NCBI RefSeq assembly: GCF_000612585.1
Contig: NZ_JFCA01000007.1
Location: 62,001-126,000 of the forward strand
Reading direction: 5' to 3'
Origin: Pseudomonas sp. CHM02
Lineage (GTDB): Bacteria > Pseudomonadota > Gammaproteobacteria > Pseudomonadales > Pseudomonadaceae
DNA: 64,000 nucleotides
A program made the position numbers and the translations under genes. Positions 10,338-19,477 of the stretch are shown piece after piece (position 1 is the stretch's first letter; the number at the start of each line of letters is the position of its first letter). The notes under the pieces were generated by a model. It was not told the DNA's origin. It did not search any database and saw nothing but the letters and a program-made list of their open reading frames with translations.

Positions 10338-13300
10338 GCTGCACTCCTGCCGGGTCTTGCGGTATAGCGCACATGAATGATGATGTCGGTGATGGACTCA
10401 AGCAGGTTTTTTTGGTGTTGCGGTGTGGGAAAATTCAAGCTCCAGTCCGACACGGTACCGGTGTATTCAAACGGCAGGTAACGCGGGTCGTTGTTGAAGT
10501 CGAGGGTAAACAGGCCGTCGTCGTCCAGTCCGCGTGACAGGGCGATTTGCTGGTGTGCCCTGAGGTCGGTTTTGGTAGTGCCGTCAGGCATCTGGATTTC
10601 ATTTCGGGTCTGGGTCAGTGTTGCCTTGATGTCTTCATAAGGTCCGAGCAAGGCGGGGAGTGAGACGCTGACGTGCTTGATCCGCCGCAGGGTGTGCCCA
10701 GGATAGTCCTCATCCAGCAACTCGCGGGTCAGGACAAAATCAATCGTGCCGCTGCTTACCAGACTCGCCTTATGATCGGCCCAGGTTCTTGTGGTTTGAG
10801 AAGCCTGTCCTCTGGTTGTGACCGAGCACTCGATCAAGCGATGGCGCAGCGATACGGTTTTGCTGATTTCCAGCTCGCGTGGTGTGTGCTGCAAGTATGC
10901 AGTGTTCATTTTCACCAGATTCAGCTTCAAGCTTTCAGCACTCAACAGTCCTCGTAAGGTGGGGTTCCAGGCTTCAGCTTGAAAGAACTGCCGGCTGACA
11001 GCGGTCTCATACTGCCAGCAGGCTTCAGCGGCCAGGCACAAGGAATGGACGCTGTCATACAGTGCGTAATAGAACGTGCTCAGCTGCGCAGTGAGCCATT
11101 GATAAAGCTGTGCCCCTGTAAAGCGCATGCCGAGCAGTTGGTAGGCTGATTTGGCCTGGGCCAATGCGGTGCGGGCACTGCGCAGTTGCAGGCGAGTGGC
11201 TTTTTCCTGCTCGGCATGCACCAGCAGCAAGGCGTCGATCTGGGCCAATTCCAAGCGCGCCTGTTGTTCGGCGTGGCCCCACTCCTGGGCACGACGATTG
11301 AACTGCTCGGTACGCTCCAGTTCGTTGCCGTTGGCGCGGGCAGTGTTGGCCTCGCCCTGGGCAAAGGCCTGGTAGGCATGGAATGCGCCCTCAAATCGCA
11401 TACCGCCGAACGATGTGCCGAAGATATTGGGCGCGAGCATGGCGGCACCGGCGCCCATACCGGCAATCGCGACTTTTCTCTCCCAGGCGGCGCTCTCCAG
11501 ATAGTGCTGGCCGGCGGAAATTTCGCCGGTGCTGATGCCTTCGCTGAGCTGATGTGCCAGGAAGTCCAGTCGCCCTTGGATGATTGCGCGGCTGCGACGT
11601 AGTGCGTCTTTGTTTTTCTCGTCGATGACCAGGGCCTGGGTCTGCTGGGTCAACACCAGTTCGGCCAATTGCCAGGCGTTTTGTTGTTGCACCTCAAGGG
11701 CGTGCGCCTGTTCCTTGCGCTCGATCAGCGTGAGCAGCGTGGCGCCAAACTGCGCCAGGCTGTCGACCGCGCTCAAGGCATGCCCCAACATGACCTGGAA
11801 TCGGTAGTGACCCACTTCAGGGCGGGCCGGTAGCTGGACACTGGTGCCCCCCGCGGCACTCTGTGCGTTTCGCCTCAGCAGGACGGCGGGGGATAACGGG
11901 GTCGTAAAGAGGGGTTGGCGCAGCGGCTTGCCGGTAATGTCCAGATGATGGCGCAGCCCATGCAGGCGGCTTTCCAACGTGTCCCAGCGTGCTACCAATT
12001 GTGTGTTTAACGGGCGGTACAAGTAGGGGCTGTCCGTAAGCCAGGTGCTTTGCCCCGTCGTTTTGCACTGCTGGGACAGTCGCGTGGTGTATTCGGATTG
12101 AAGTTCCAGCGTGCGCAATGCCTGGGAGGATGTTTTCGTCAGGGTGTCCAGTGTGCGCGAGGTCCACGTATCGGTGCGCGTAACCGTCGGGCGTGGACCG
12201 AGCAGGTTCTGCGCCTGGATATACCAGAGTTTGGCTTCGGCCAGGCTGTCGGGGCTCAACTGGCGATAGGCCGCGTCGCCCCGGTTGATCAGAATATCCA
12301 CATTGAGCTGGTACAACGCCTTGCGCAGGTATGCCGGAAAACTGAGCGCCAGGTAATGCGGGCTCTCGGGGTGTTGGCAGGCGTATGTCAGCTCTACGGG
12401 TTCGCTGGGCAACGCACTCAGCGCGCCGGCGTTTGGTTGGCGAGGGTCTAACAGGTAGTGCAACCAGGTTTCGGCGTGAGCGTATTGCTGTTGCTGGTTG
12501 AAGTAATGAGCGATGGTCCAGGGCAAATAGATAAACAGTTCACGCAAACTTTTGCCGTGCGCACCCTGGAAGTCCAGAGGCACGCGTGAGGCTTCAGCAG
12601 CCTGTGCCGGTTCCGTCCAGGCCGTTGGGGATTGTAAGAATAAAGGGTCGAAGCCGATCGTGGCGGTCTGGGTCAATTGACTCGCAACGGTGGTATTGAG
12701 CCGGATTGCCGGGATCTTCGGGTCGAAGCTGGCGGGAAAAACAATGAACTCGACAGTCTCTCCGGTTTCGTGCTGTTGGCGTGTGATACGGGGGGAATGC
12801 GCAGGACTGTCGGTGGCAGGGGATCTACCGAGGGCGCATTTGACAGCCTTGAGTGCATAGCCGAGAACCGTCACCTTATTCTCTTTACTCTCAAGTGTGA
12901 TGACGCCATGGATCACCGTGATGGCTGGTGCGGCGTGCTCATTGGGTAGCTTTATCCGTGCACTCGCCAGATGCCCGGCTGATAATTCTGGTGACGCGCC
13001 CGCCAGACTTTCGTGTTCGGCGTCCGTGAAGTTAAGGATTAAGGCGGTGTTGTTATTGATGGCTTGCGGGGTGGGCACATCTTCCAGTTTGGACTGCATG
13101 ATGACGTGCTTGTAGAAACGCAGCGTGGGCGCGGAGGTAGCGGTGGTCTCTAGCCTCAGGTCATTCACGAAGTGCAGTTTTTTGTTCGCGCTATCATCAG
13201 TTGGCAGGTTGTATTCACTGTAGCGGTCGAGTATCGCCAGGAAGGGATCTTGATGATGGGTATATAAGTGAAGGAAGGCATTTTTATTGAGAAGCTTCCC

Positions 13301-15199
13301 TTCCAGGGAGTATTCAGTGACGGACGTATATTGACCGTGTTGTCCCGGACTCAAGTCCTGCCTCGTGTTCAACTGACTCTTAAGGCTCAACAATATGGAG
13401 CCTTTGTCATAAATGGCGTTGGAAAAGCTTTTTCCGGTCCTGGGGTTTTTAAAGAACATCGAGTGGTATGTGGCGGCTCCGCTGGGGTGTAACACGCAGT
13501 CGATCCTGATGATCGAGCCGCTGATGAGTTCAACTTCGGATAAGGTCGGGTCATGCAGCGCAGACTTGGTGACCAGGGTAATGCTGAACTGGGAGTGCTG
13601 GGATGCAAGGGTGATGCGGTAAGTCTGCAGAAACGGCTGAGCGATTTTCGAGGTGAAGACGAACTCGTTGGTGACGGGATCAAAGGTTGTGGTGGCGGGA
13701 CTGGCGGCGACTATATCCGTGTTTCTGGCTTCAAAGTTCCACGTAGTCTGGTGGTTGGTCTCGAGTTTTTGAGCCGCCAAGGTTACGGTTCTTTTGTCCT
13801 GCTCCTGCGCTACGGGTGTCTTGAACTGTAAGTTGTCCTTGTTTATATCGAAAAACAGGCGGAAGTACTGGTGGGCGAACGGAGGGAGTAACACGCGGGA
13901 AAATACGTTGTCCTTGTCGACGCCGCCCAACAACGCGGTCTGCAGTGGCGTGTTTTGTGTAGCTTCATAGGCTTCCAGCAACCTGATGGTTTCCTGAGCA
14001 ACGTCTGAGCCTGGCACGATCTTGTATCGGCCAGGGCTGCCGGCGGAAGCGACGATTTTCATACCCAATGATGGATCGACACTGATGGCCTGGAAGAATT
14101 CGCCCATTTGGTCGCTCCCATGATTCAGCGTATTGGCCCTTATACCCAGGAACAGTGTGTGAGGGGAGCGGCTATCAACTACGGCAACGGTCTGCGTGAT
14201 GCTCAGAAGTTGCGCCGACGTGAGTGCGTTGATGCCCCGCGTAACGCAGTGTTCCTCCAGGCCCGTGTGCGGAAGGCTCCAGGTGCCATCCAGTTTTTTA
14301 TAGGAAAAGCACAGGCGAAACTTCACGAACCGGCTGTTCAGCCACTCAGCCTGGCGTTGTTTTTCGTCGTCACCGTCGTCCTCCTGGTCACCATTGCCGT
14401 TTCCCTGTGCCTTGAAGGATGGGTAGGGCGCAGGCTTGATGCTCTCGGTCCAGACAATGAACAACCGATGATTGAACATCACGGGGCGAATACTGTGGAC
14501 GGGCGTATCGGCGGAAAACGTCAGGTTGATGGGTTTCCAGTCTGTCCAGGCCAGGGGGGCAGGTGCCTCAGCCTTGACGGTGGAACGTTTGGACAGGTCC
14601 AGCGAGCGCCAGTAATAGAACCCGTTGGTGGTGGATTTGCCGACGAAGTAATAGGTGCTGGTATCCCACTGGCTTACATTGCCATCGATGTAGCCGTTGA
14701 GCGTCTGAATGCTGGCGACTTCTTCGAACCGTGACAGGTAGCCTTGCACCGCGTTCTGCACGGTAGCGGGTTGAATCCGATGCTGGTTGAGCTCGTTTTC
14801 CAGTTGCTCGAAGCTCTCGCTCTTGTCCTCGCGCAGCGTGGGGTCGAGGAAGTTTTGCGGGTGATAGCGCAGTTGCTGGCTGGCGCTCCACAGGGGGTAA
14901 GTGTGCAGGGACGTCTGCCAGGCCAAGGTCTCGTGAGGCGACATGCCCAGGGTTTCATAACCCGGTTCGAGGCCCGAGTGAATCCGGTTGATGTAGTGCT
15001 GCAGGCTGGTGATCGCACTGGCGACAGGGCTGGTTGGCACCGCTTGGCTGACTTGGACGTCCAGTAGCCAGTAGTCGTACAGGTCGTTGGGTGTACGCAA
15101 CGAGTCTTTAAGGGAGGGGCTGATGCAGTGAGCCAGATAGTAGCTCAGCATGGCATCACGCCAGGCTTCATTGAGGTGCCGGTCGAGGGGCTCAGACAT
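10334..15199 (-). CDS. Tc toxin A component, C-terminal half (TcaB/TccB-like pore and linker subunit)
   Basis: A 1621-residue protein corresponding to the pore-forming and receptor-facing C-terminal part of TcdA-type A subunits. The N-terminal ~150 residues match the ABC-toxin N domain, followed by neuraminidase-like central segments. Around residues 1180-1400 are long heptad-rich helices ('AQIDALLLVHAEQEKATRLQ'). They are interrupted near 1243-1268 by the glycine/alanine-rich hydrophobic stretch 'VAIAGMGAGAAMLAPNIFG', consistent with the channel tip that enters the target membrane. The C-terminal ~300 residues fit the TcB-binding domain. Start: ATG 15199 (MSEPLDRH) has AAGGA 7 nt upstream, whereas ATG 15205 lies almost on the RBS. 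The gap to the upstream A1 gene is 36 nt. Confidence 0.9.
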   Translation of the reverse strand: MSEPLDRHLNEAWRDAMLSYYLAHCISPSLKDSLRTPNDLYDYWLLDVQVSQAVPTSPVASAITSLQHYINRIHSGLEPGYETLGMSPHETLAWQTSLHTYPLWSASQQLRYHPQNFLDPTLREDKSESFEQLENELNQHRIQPATVQNAVQGYLSRFEEVASIQTLNGYIDGNVSQWDTSTYYFVGKSTTNGFYYWRSLDLSKRSTVKAEAPAPLAWTDWKPINLTFSADTPVHSIRPVMFNHRLFIVWTESIKPAPYPSFKAQGNGNGDQEDDGDDEKQRQAEWLNSRFVKFRLCFSYKKLDGTWSLPHTGLEEHCVTRGINALTSAQLLSITQTVAVVDSRSPHTLFLGIRANTLNHGSDQMGEFFQAISVDPSLGMKIVASAGSPGRYKIVPGSDVAQETIRLLEAYEATQNTPLQTALLGGVDKDNVFSRVLLPPFAHQYFRLFFDINKDNLQFKTPVAQEQDKRTVTLAAQKLETNHQTTWNFEARNTDIVAASPATTTFDPVTNEFVFTSKIAQPFLQTYRITLASQHSQFSITLVTKSALHDPTLSEVELISGSIIRIDCVLHPSGAATYHSMFFKNPRTGKSFSNAIYDKGSILLSLKSQLNTRQDLSPGQHGQYTSVTEYSLEGKLLNKNAFLHLYTHHQDPFLAILDRYSEYNLPTDDSANKKLHFVNDLRLETTATSAPTLRFYKHVIMQSKLEDVPTPQAINNNTALILNFTDAEHESLAGASPELSAGHLASARIKLPNEHAAPAITVIHGVITLESKENKVTVLGYALKAVKCALGRSPATDSPAHSPRITRQQHETGETVEFIVFPASFDPKIPAIRLNTTVASQLTQTATIGFDPLFLQSPTAWTEPAQAAEASRVPLDFQGAHGKSLRELFIYLPWTIAHYFNQQQQYAHAETWLHYLLDPRQPNAGALSALPSEPVELTYACQHPESPHYLALSFPAYLRKALYQLNVDILINRGDAAYRQLSPDSLAEAKLWYIQAQNLLGPRPTVTRTDTWTSRTLDTLTKTSSQALRTLELQSEYTTRLSQQCKTTGQSTWLTDSPYLYRPLNTQLVARWDTLESRLHGLRHHLDITGKPLRQPLFTTPLSPAVLLRRNAQSAAGGTSVQLPARPEVGHYRFQVMLGHALSAVDSLAQFGATLLTLIERKEQAHALEVQQQNAWQLAELVLTQQTQALVIDEKNKDALRRSRAIIQGRLDFLAHQLSEGISTGEISAGQHYLESAAWERKVAIAGMGAGAAMLAPNIFGTSFGGMRFEGAFHAYQAFAQGEANTARANGNELERTEQFNRRAQEWGHAEQQARLELAQIDALLLVHAEQEKATRLQLRSARTALAQAKSAYQLLGMRFTGAQLYQWLTAQLSTFYYALYDSVHSLCLAAEACWQYETAVSRQFFQAEAWNPTLRGLLSAESLKLNLVKMNTAYLQHTPRELEISKTVSLRHRLIECSVTTRGQASQTTRTWADHKASLVSSGTIDFVLTRELLDEDYPGHTLRRIKHVSVSLPALLGPYEDIKATLTQTRNEIQMPDGTTKTDLRAHQQIALSRGLDDDGLFTLDFNNDPRYLPFEYTGTVSDWSLNFPTPQHQKNLLESITDIIIHVRYTARPGRSAA

Positions 15200-15235
15200 G
15201 GTCATTCCTTGAGTCTGCTGGTTGAGCGTAAGCCG

Positions 15236-17659
15236 TTATTGATGTGCGGCGATGATGGCTTCGCCCACGAGCTTCCATTGATTGAAGGCGCTGGTGTTAT
15301 CCAGTTCGCTGGTGCTGAGGAGGGTCTGGCTGGAGAGCCGGGTGAGGGTGCAGGCTTGTCGACAGCGCATGATCCAATCCAGTTGGTCCATGGACTTGAC
15401 TCTGCCTGTGGGCAAGGTCTCAGTGAGTACCCGCAGTTCTTTTTCGTCCCATCCCAACCATTGACTTAGCTGGGTATCGAGGGTTTGAGGCTCGCGACTG
15501 TTGGCGTTCTGGAAATACGCCAAGAGGCTGTCCTGTGCCAGGCCATACGTATCGCAGCAGTCTTTGAAACGCTGCAATAGATGGAGTGTGCCCAGGCTCA
15601 GCTCGACCAGTCCTGTGGGTGAGTTATCGCTGTCCAGCCAATGGGGGTTGAGCAGCAATTGACGCAGTGACGCGCTGTTAACCGGCAGCGGCAACAGCGT
15701 AGTGATATCCGGCGCCAGCAGGATCAGGTGCCTGGGCTCAGTCTTCGCTTTATTGACATGTCGCGTGTAGAAGGCCTTGAGCTCATTGCTGTAGAGGGCC
15801 CGCGCGGGGTTTTCCAAGAACTGTTGGATGCACGTCTCAAGCCCCTCTGGCAGTAAGTCGACCCAGCGCTTCAGCGCCGTGTTAGCCGTGACGGGTTCCA
15901 GCAGCAATTGCTGGCGCAGCTGCGTTACGCTGGTGTTACTGGCCCTGAGCCAGGTGACGGCCCAGTCCAATTGCATGAGTACATCGAGAAAATCCATCTC
16001 GGCGCTCGATGTTGGGGTGGTCAGCTTGCTCCAGGTGGACGCGCCGAGCAGGTCGGCCAGTTGTTTGCAGTGCAAGACAGAAAGGCCGAAAAGCTGGGCG
16101 ATGCGTGCCTGCCGATAGATCGCGGAGTACGTGGCAAGATTTCTGGCGGCAGTGGTAGGCAGTGCGTCTATCAGCAGTTGCAGTGAGTCCGGCGTATCAC
16201 TCAACGTCAATGCGGCGCAAAGCTGCTGGTGGGTATGTGAATCGAAGGCTTTGTCGTCCAACGGTAGCAGTCGCCCGGACACTCGTGTGCGATTGAATAC
16301 CTGATCGAATAAGGATTGCTCGTTGGCGCTGGCCTGCAAGGGCAGGCGATCCAGCCACGCCGAAAACTCCAGCGGCTCAAGCCTGTAGCGCCCACGTAGG
16401 TAGCGGTAGACCCCCAGTGCGCGCAAGGTGTTGTGGCTTATCTGAGGAGCGGCGTTGGCTGTGCCCTCAAGCGCCATGGCGCTGACGATCAGCGTGTCCA
16501 GTTCGGCGAACGGTAGATCGACCCACTTTTGCAGGCGGATCATCCGATGCAGGCGGTCGAACCGGTCGTGGGTGGTGTTGAGTAGTCCCGCAACGGTTCC
16601 GTCGTTGGATTTGCCGACCCCTATCTTGGGTAGACGGTCTGTGCCGTTGACATAGCGGGCGCCATAGGTGATCACCGTTTGTTCAGGCGTCGAGCGGGAG
16701 GCATGGGGTGCGAAACTGTTTTGCGCCAGGAGGGCTTGTAACTGGGCCGTGTCCAGCGCTGTACATTTCAGAAAGTCATCAAGGTTCTGCGGTGCACGGG
16801 GTCTGCCAAAGTAAATTTCAAACAGTGAGTTTCCCGTGACGGGTGGCTGCGTCAAAAGCGTTTGCTGTTGGGGATTCAGTCCGCTTAGCAAGCATTGCAC
16901 GTCACCATTGCGTGTTTTGACCGTGCCATACAGTGCGCTTCCGGAATCGTCGAACGGCAGCCGCTTGCTGACTCGATAATTCAATTCACCCAAGGTGTGC
17001 TGGGTTCCCGACAGCCCCAGGCGGCATTGGAGGTGATGATGGTGGTAAGGCAGCGTCAAGGGGTAGTGTTGCTCGCTGAGCAGAGGGTGCAACTTATCGT
17101 GCGGGTGATGGTGTTTGATCTGTTTGCGCAACATGTCATCAATCAGCGTCAGCAGCGGGCGCTGGGCAAAGGTCGTGTCATGGTCAATCAGTAGATTTTT
17201 CAGGTCTGGGCGCCGTTGGCTCAAGGGGATTTTGGCTTGCGTTCCCCTGCCGTTTTTTTCGAGCTGGGTTGCAAAAAGAAACAGTGTGCGCAGGTAGGCG
17301 ACAGGCGAATCGATAGCGGCGATGGCATCAGGGGGGCAGGCATTTTCCCCGTCCTCGTTGAGCAGGCTGGGCCCGTTCGATTCCCGGTCGCGTTTGCTAC
17401 GAGAGGCTGGGCGCGGTTGGTCGTGCAGCCATTGCAACTGCGTGGTGTAAGACAGCGCGGTTTCGTAAGCCTGGGCGCCATCGTCATCATTGCAACGGGC
17501 CAGTTGATGGATGAATTCGCTTTTGGGCAGCGCGACGATGTCGAAGACGCTGGTGAAGCCGAGTTGATGCATGGCGGTGGTGAAGTCGACCTTCCCAACA
17601 CCTGGAGGCACGGGCCGTTCCACCAGTCTGGCCAATAACGAGCGGTTTGAGGTTTCCAT
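15236..17659 (-). CDS. Tc toxin A component, N-terminal half (TcaA/TccA-like, VRP1 domain)
   Basis: An 807-residue protein matching the N-terminal alpha-helical shell of Tc A subunits. The VRP1 / SpvA-like motif is recognisable at ~residues 110-150 ('AIDSPVAYLRTLFLFATQL'). It is followed by the family 'RRPDLKNLLIDHDTTF' segment. In TcdA-type toxins A1 and A2 are one protein; here they are split, as in Photorhabdus tcaA/B or tccA/B. Start: ATG 17659 (METSNRSLL) with AGGAAG 9 nt upstream; the longer frame from 17764 would add an unrelated hydrophobic segment. This is the first gene of a minus-strand A1-A2-B operon. Confidence 0.88.
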   Translation of the reverse strand: METSNRSLLARLVERPVPPGVGKVDFTTAMHQLGFTSVFDIVALPKSEFIHQLARCNDDDGAQAYETALSYTTQLQWLHDQPRPASRSKRDRESNGPSLLNEDGENACPPDAIAAIDSPVAYLRTLFLFATQLEKNGRGTQAKIPLSQRRPDLKNLLIDHDTTFAQRPLLTLIDDMLRKQIKHHHPHDKLHPLLSEQHYPLTLPYHHHHLQCRLGLSGTQHTLGELNYRVSKRLPFDDSGSALYGTVKTRNGDVQCLLSGLNPQQQTLLTQPPVTGNSLFEIYFGRPRAPQNLDDFLKCTALDTAQLQALLAQNSFAPHASRSTPEQTVITYGARYVNGTDRLPKIGVGKSNDGTVAGLLNTTHDRFDRLHRMIRLQKWVDLPFAELDTLIVSAMALEGTANAAPQISHNTLRALGVYRYLRGRYRLEPLEFSAWLDRLPLQASANEQSLFDQVFNRTRVSGRLLPLDDKAFDSHTHQQLCAALTLSDTPDSLQLLIDALPTTAARNLATYSAIYRQARIAQLFGLSVLHCKQLADLLGASTWSKLTTPTSSAEMDFLDVLMQLDWAVTWLRASNTSVTQLRQQLLLEPVTANTALKRWVDLLPEGLETCIQQFLENPARALYSNELKAFYTRHVNKAKTEPRHLILLAPDITTLLPLPVNSASLRQLLLNPHWLDSDNSPTGLVELSLGTLHLLQRFKDCCDTYGLAQDSLLAYFQNANSREPQTLDTQLSQWLGWDEKELRVLTETLPTGRVKSMDQLDWIMRCRQACTLTRLSSQTLLSTSELDNTSAFNQWKLVGEAIIAAHQ

Positions 17660-17895
17660 GTCATCGATCTTCCTGTGAGCCCAAAGGTGGATCCAATGGG
17701 CGACGCAAGACGCTATCACGCAGGCGGTATAGGCCGAGGTCAGCCAATGCCGTGAGTGAGTCAAGGAAATATCGGAGACTGCGTGTCGATGCAGCGGCGT
17801 CGCGGTTTTGCTAGAATGCGCGCCGCGTCGCCTGATCGACGCCTTTTTGCATCCGGTTCACCCCTTACGAGGGTAGCCACCTGGAGACAACACCC

Positions 17896-18837
17896 ATGAC
17901 TCAACCGATTGTCGTGGCGGCACTGTATAAGTTCGTCACCCTCGAAGATTACGTCGCCCTGCGCGAGCCATTGCTGCAGGCGATGGTCGACAACGGCATC
18001 AAAGGCACCTTGCTGATCGCCGAAGAAGGCATCAACGGCACCGTTTCCGGCAGCCGCGAAGGCATTGATGGCCTGATGGCCTGGCTGAAGAACGACCCGC
18101 GCATGGTCGACATCGACCACAAAGAATCCTACTGCGACGACCAGCCTTTCTACCGCACCAAGGTCAAGCTCAAGAAAGAGATCGTCACCCTGGGCGTCGA
18201 AGGTGTCGACCCGAACAAGAAGGTCGGCACCTACGTCGATCCTAAGGACTGGAACGCGCTGATCAGCGACCCGGAAGTGCTGTTGATCGACACGCGTAAC
18301 GACTACGAAGTGTCGATTGGCACCTTTGAAGGGGCGATCGACCCGAAAACCACCAGTTTTCGCGAATTTCCCGACTACATCAAAGCCAACTTCGACCCGG
18401 CCAGGCACAAGAAAGTCGCCATGTTCTGCACTGGCGGCATCCGTTGCGAAAAAGCCTCGAGCTACATGCTCAGCGAAGGCTTCGATGAGGTGTACCACCT
18501 CAAGGGCGGCATCCTGAAGTACCTCGAAGAGGTGCCCCAGGAAGAGACCAAGTGGCAGGGCGACTGTTTTGTTTTCGATAATCGCGTCACCGTGCGCCAC
18601 GACCTGAGCGAAGGCGACTACGATCAATGTCATGCCTGCCGCACACCGGTCAGTGTGGAAGACCGCGCATCCGAGCACTACGTGGCGGGCATCAGTTGCC
18701 CGCACTGCTGGGATAAGCTGCCGGAGAAGACCCGTCGCAGTGCGATCGACCGGCAGAAGCAGATCGAGCTGGCCAAGGCCCGCAATATGCCGCACCCGAT
18801 TGGCTTCAACTACAAGCAAACCCCTTCCGAGGCCTGA
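17896..18837 (+). CDS. trhO: tRNA uridine(34) hydroxylase (YceA/TrhO, rhodanese-like)
   Basis: TrhO hydroxylates uridine at position 34 of several tRNAs (the 5-hydroxyuridine step of cmo5U/mo5U) using oxygen. The 313-residue protein has an N-terminal acylphosphatase-like domain ('[13 protein letters not shown]') and a rhodanese domain with the active-site loop CTGGIRCEK (Cys178). A C-terminal cysteine-rich zinc-type region (CHACRTP ... CPHCWDK) follows. The start ATG is preceded by GGAGAC. It is the first conserved gene after the Tc insertion. Four nt separate it from the DsbA-like gene, suggesting an operon continuing through the ABC transporter. Confidence 0.93.
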   Translation: MTQPIVVAALYKFVTLEDYVALREPLLQAMVDNGIKGTLLIAEEGINGTVSGSREGIDGLMAWLKNDPRMVDIDHKESYCDDQPFYRTKVKLKKEIVTLGVEGVDPNKKVGTYVDPKDWNALISDPEVLLIDTRNDYEVSIGTFEGAIDPKTTSFREFPDYIKANFDPARHKKVAMFCTGGIRCEKASSYMLSEGFDEVYHLKGGILKYLEEVPQEETKWQGDCFVFDNRVTVRHDLSEGDYDQCHACRTPVSVEDRASEHYVAGISCPHCWDKLPEKTRRSAIDRQKQIELAKARNMPHPIGFNYKQTPSEA

Positions 18838-18841
18838 GCCC

Positions 18842-19477
18842 ATGTCCGCGCGCCTGCTCTATGTAATGGACCCGATGTGTTCCTGGTGCTGGGGTTTTGC
18901 TCCGGTGGCCGAGGCGTTGGTGGAGCAGGCCCAGGCGGCCGGCGTGGAGCTGCACCTGGTGGTGGGCGGCTTGCGCACCGGCAGCGGTGCGGCGCTGGAG
19001 CCGACCACCCGGCGCTACATTCTTGAGCACTGGCAGGCGGTTACCGACGCCACCGGCCAGCCGTTCAAGCGCGAAGGCGCGTTGCCCGACGGTTTTGTCT
19101 ACGACACCGAGCCGGCGTGCCGTGCCATTGTCACGGCGCGCAGCCTGGCGCCGGACTGTGCCTGGAAGCTGCTGGGGCTGATCCAGCGTGCGTTTTATGT
19201 CGAGGGCCGCGACGTGACCCTGGCCAGGGTGCTGGTCGAGCTGGCCGAGGAGACGGGCATCCCGCGTATCGAGTTTGCCGGCGCCTTCGACCGTGCCGAG
19301 CAGCACGCCGCCACTGCGGCCGACTTCACCTGGGTACAGGACCTGGGCATCGCCGGTTTCCCGACGCTGCTGGCCGAGCGCAATGGTCAACTGGCCTTGC
19401 TGACCAACGGTTATCAGCCGCTGTCCGAGCTGTCGCCGTTGTTGGGTCGATGGCTGGAGCGAGCAACCTGTGCATGA
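18842..19477 (+). CDS. DsbA-family protein (FrnE-like thioredoxin fold)
   Basis: A 211-residue thioredoxin-fold oxidoreductase with the active-site motif CSWC (Cys13-Cys16, 'MDPMCSWCWGF') followed by the usual helical insertion. The cis-Pro loop is visible as 'IAGFPTLLAE' near residue 175. No signal peptide is present, so it probably acts in the cytoplasm on small-molecule or protein thiols. ATG 18842 is chosen because the frame upstream is the shadow of trhO. It starts 4 nt after trhO and overlaps the ABC transporter start by 8 nt. Confidence 0.88.
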   Translation: MSARLLYVMDPMCSWCWGFAPVAEALVEQAQAAGVELHLVVGGLRTGSGAALEPTTRRYILEHWQAVTDATGQPFKREGALPDGFVYDTEPACRAIVTARSLAPDCAWKLLGLIQRAFYVEGRDVTLARVLVELAEETGIPRIEFAGAFDRAEQHAATAADFTWVQDLGIAGFPTLLAERNGQLALLTNGYQPLSELSPLLGRWLERATCA

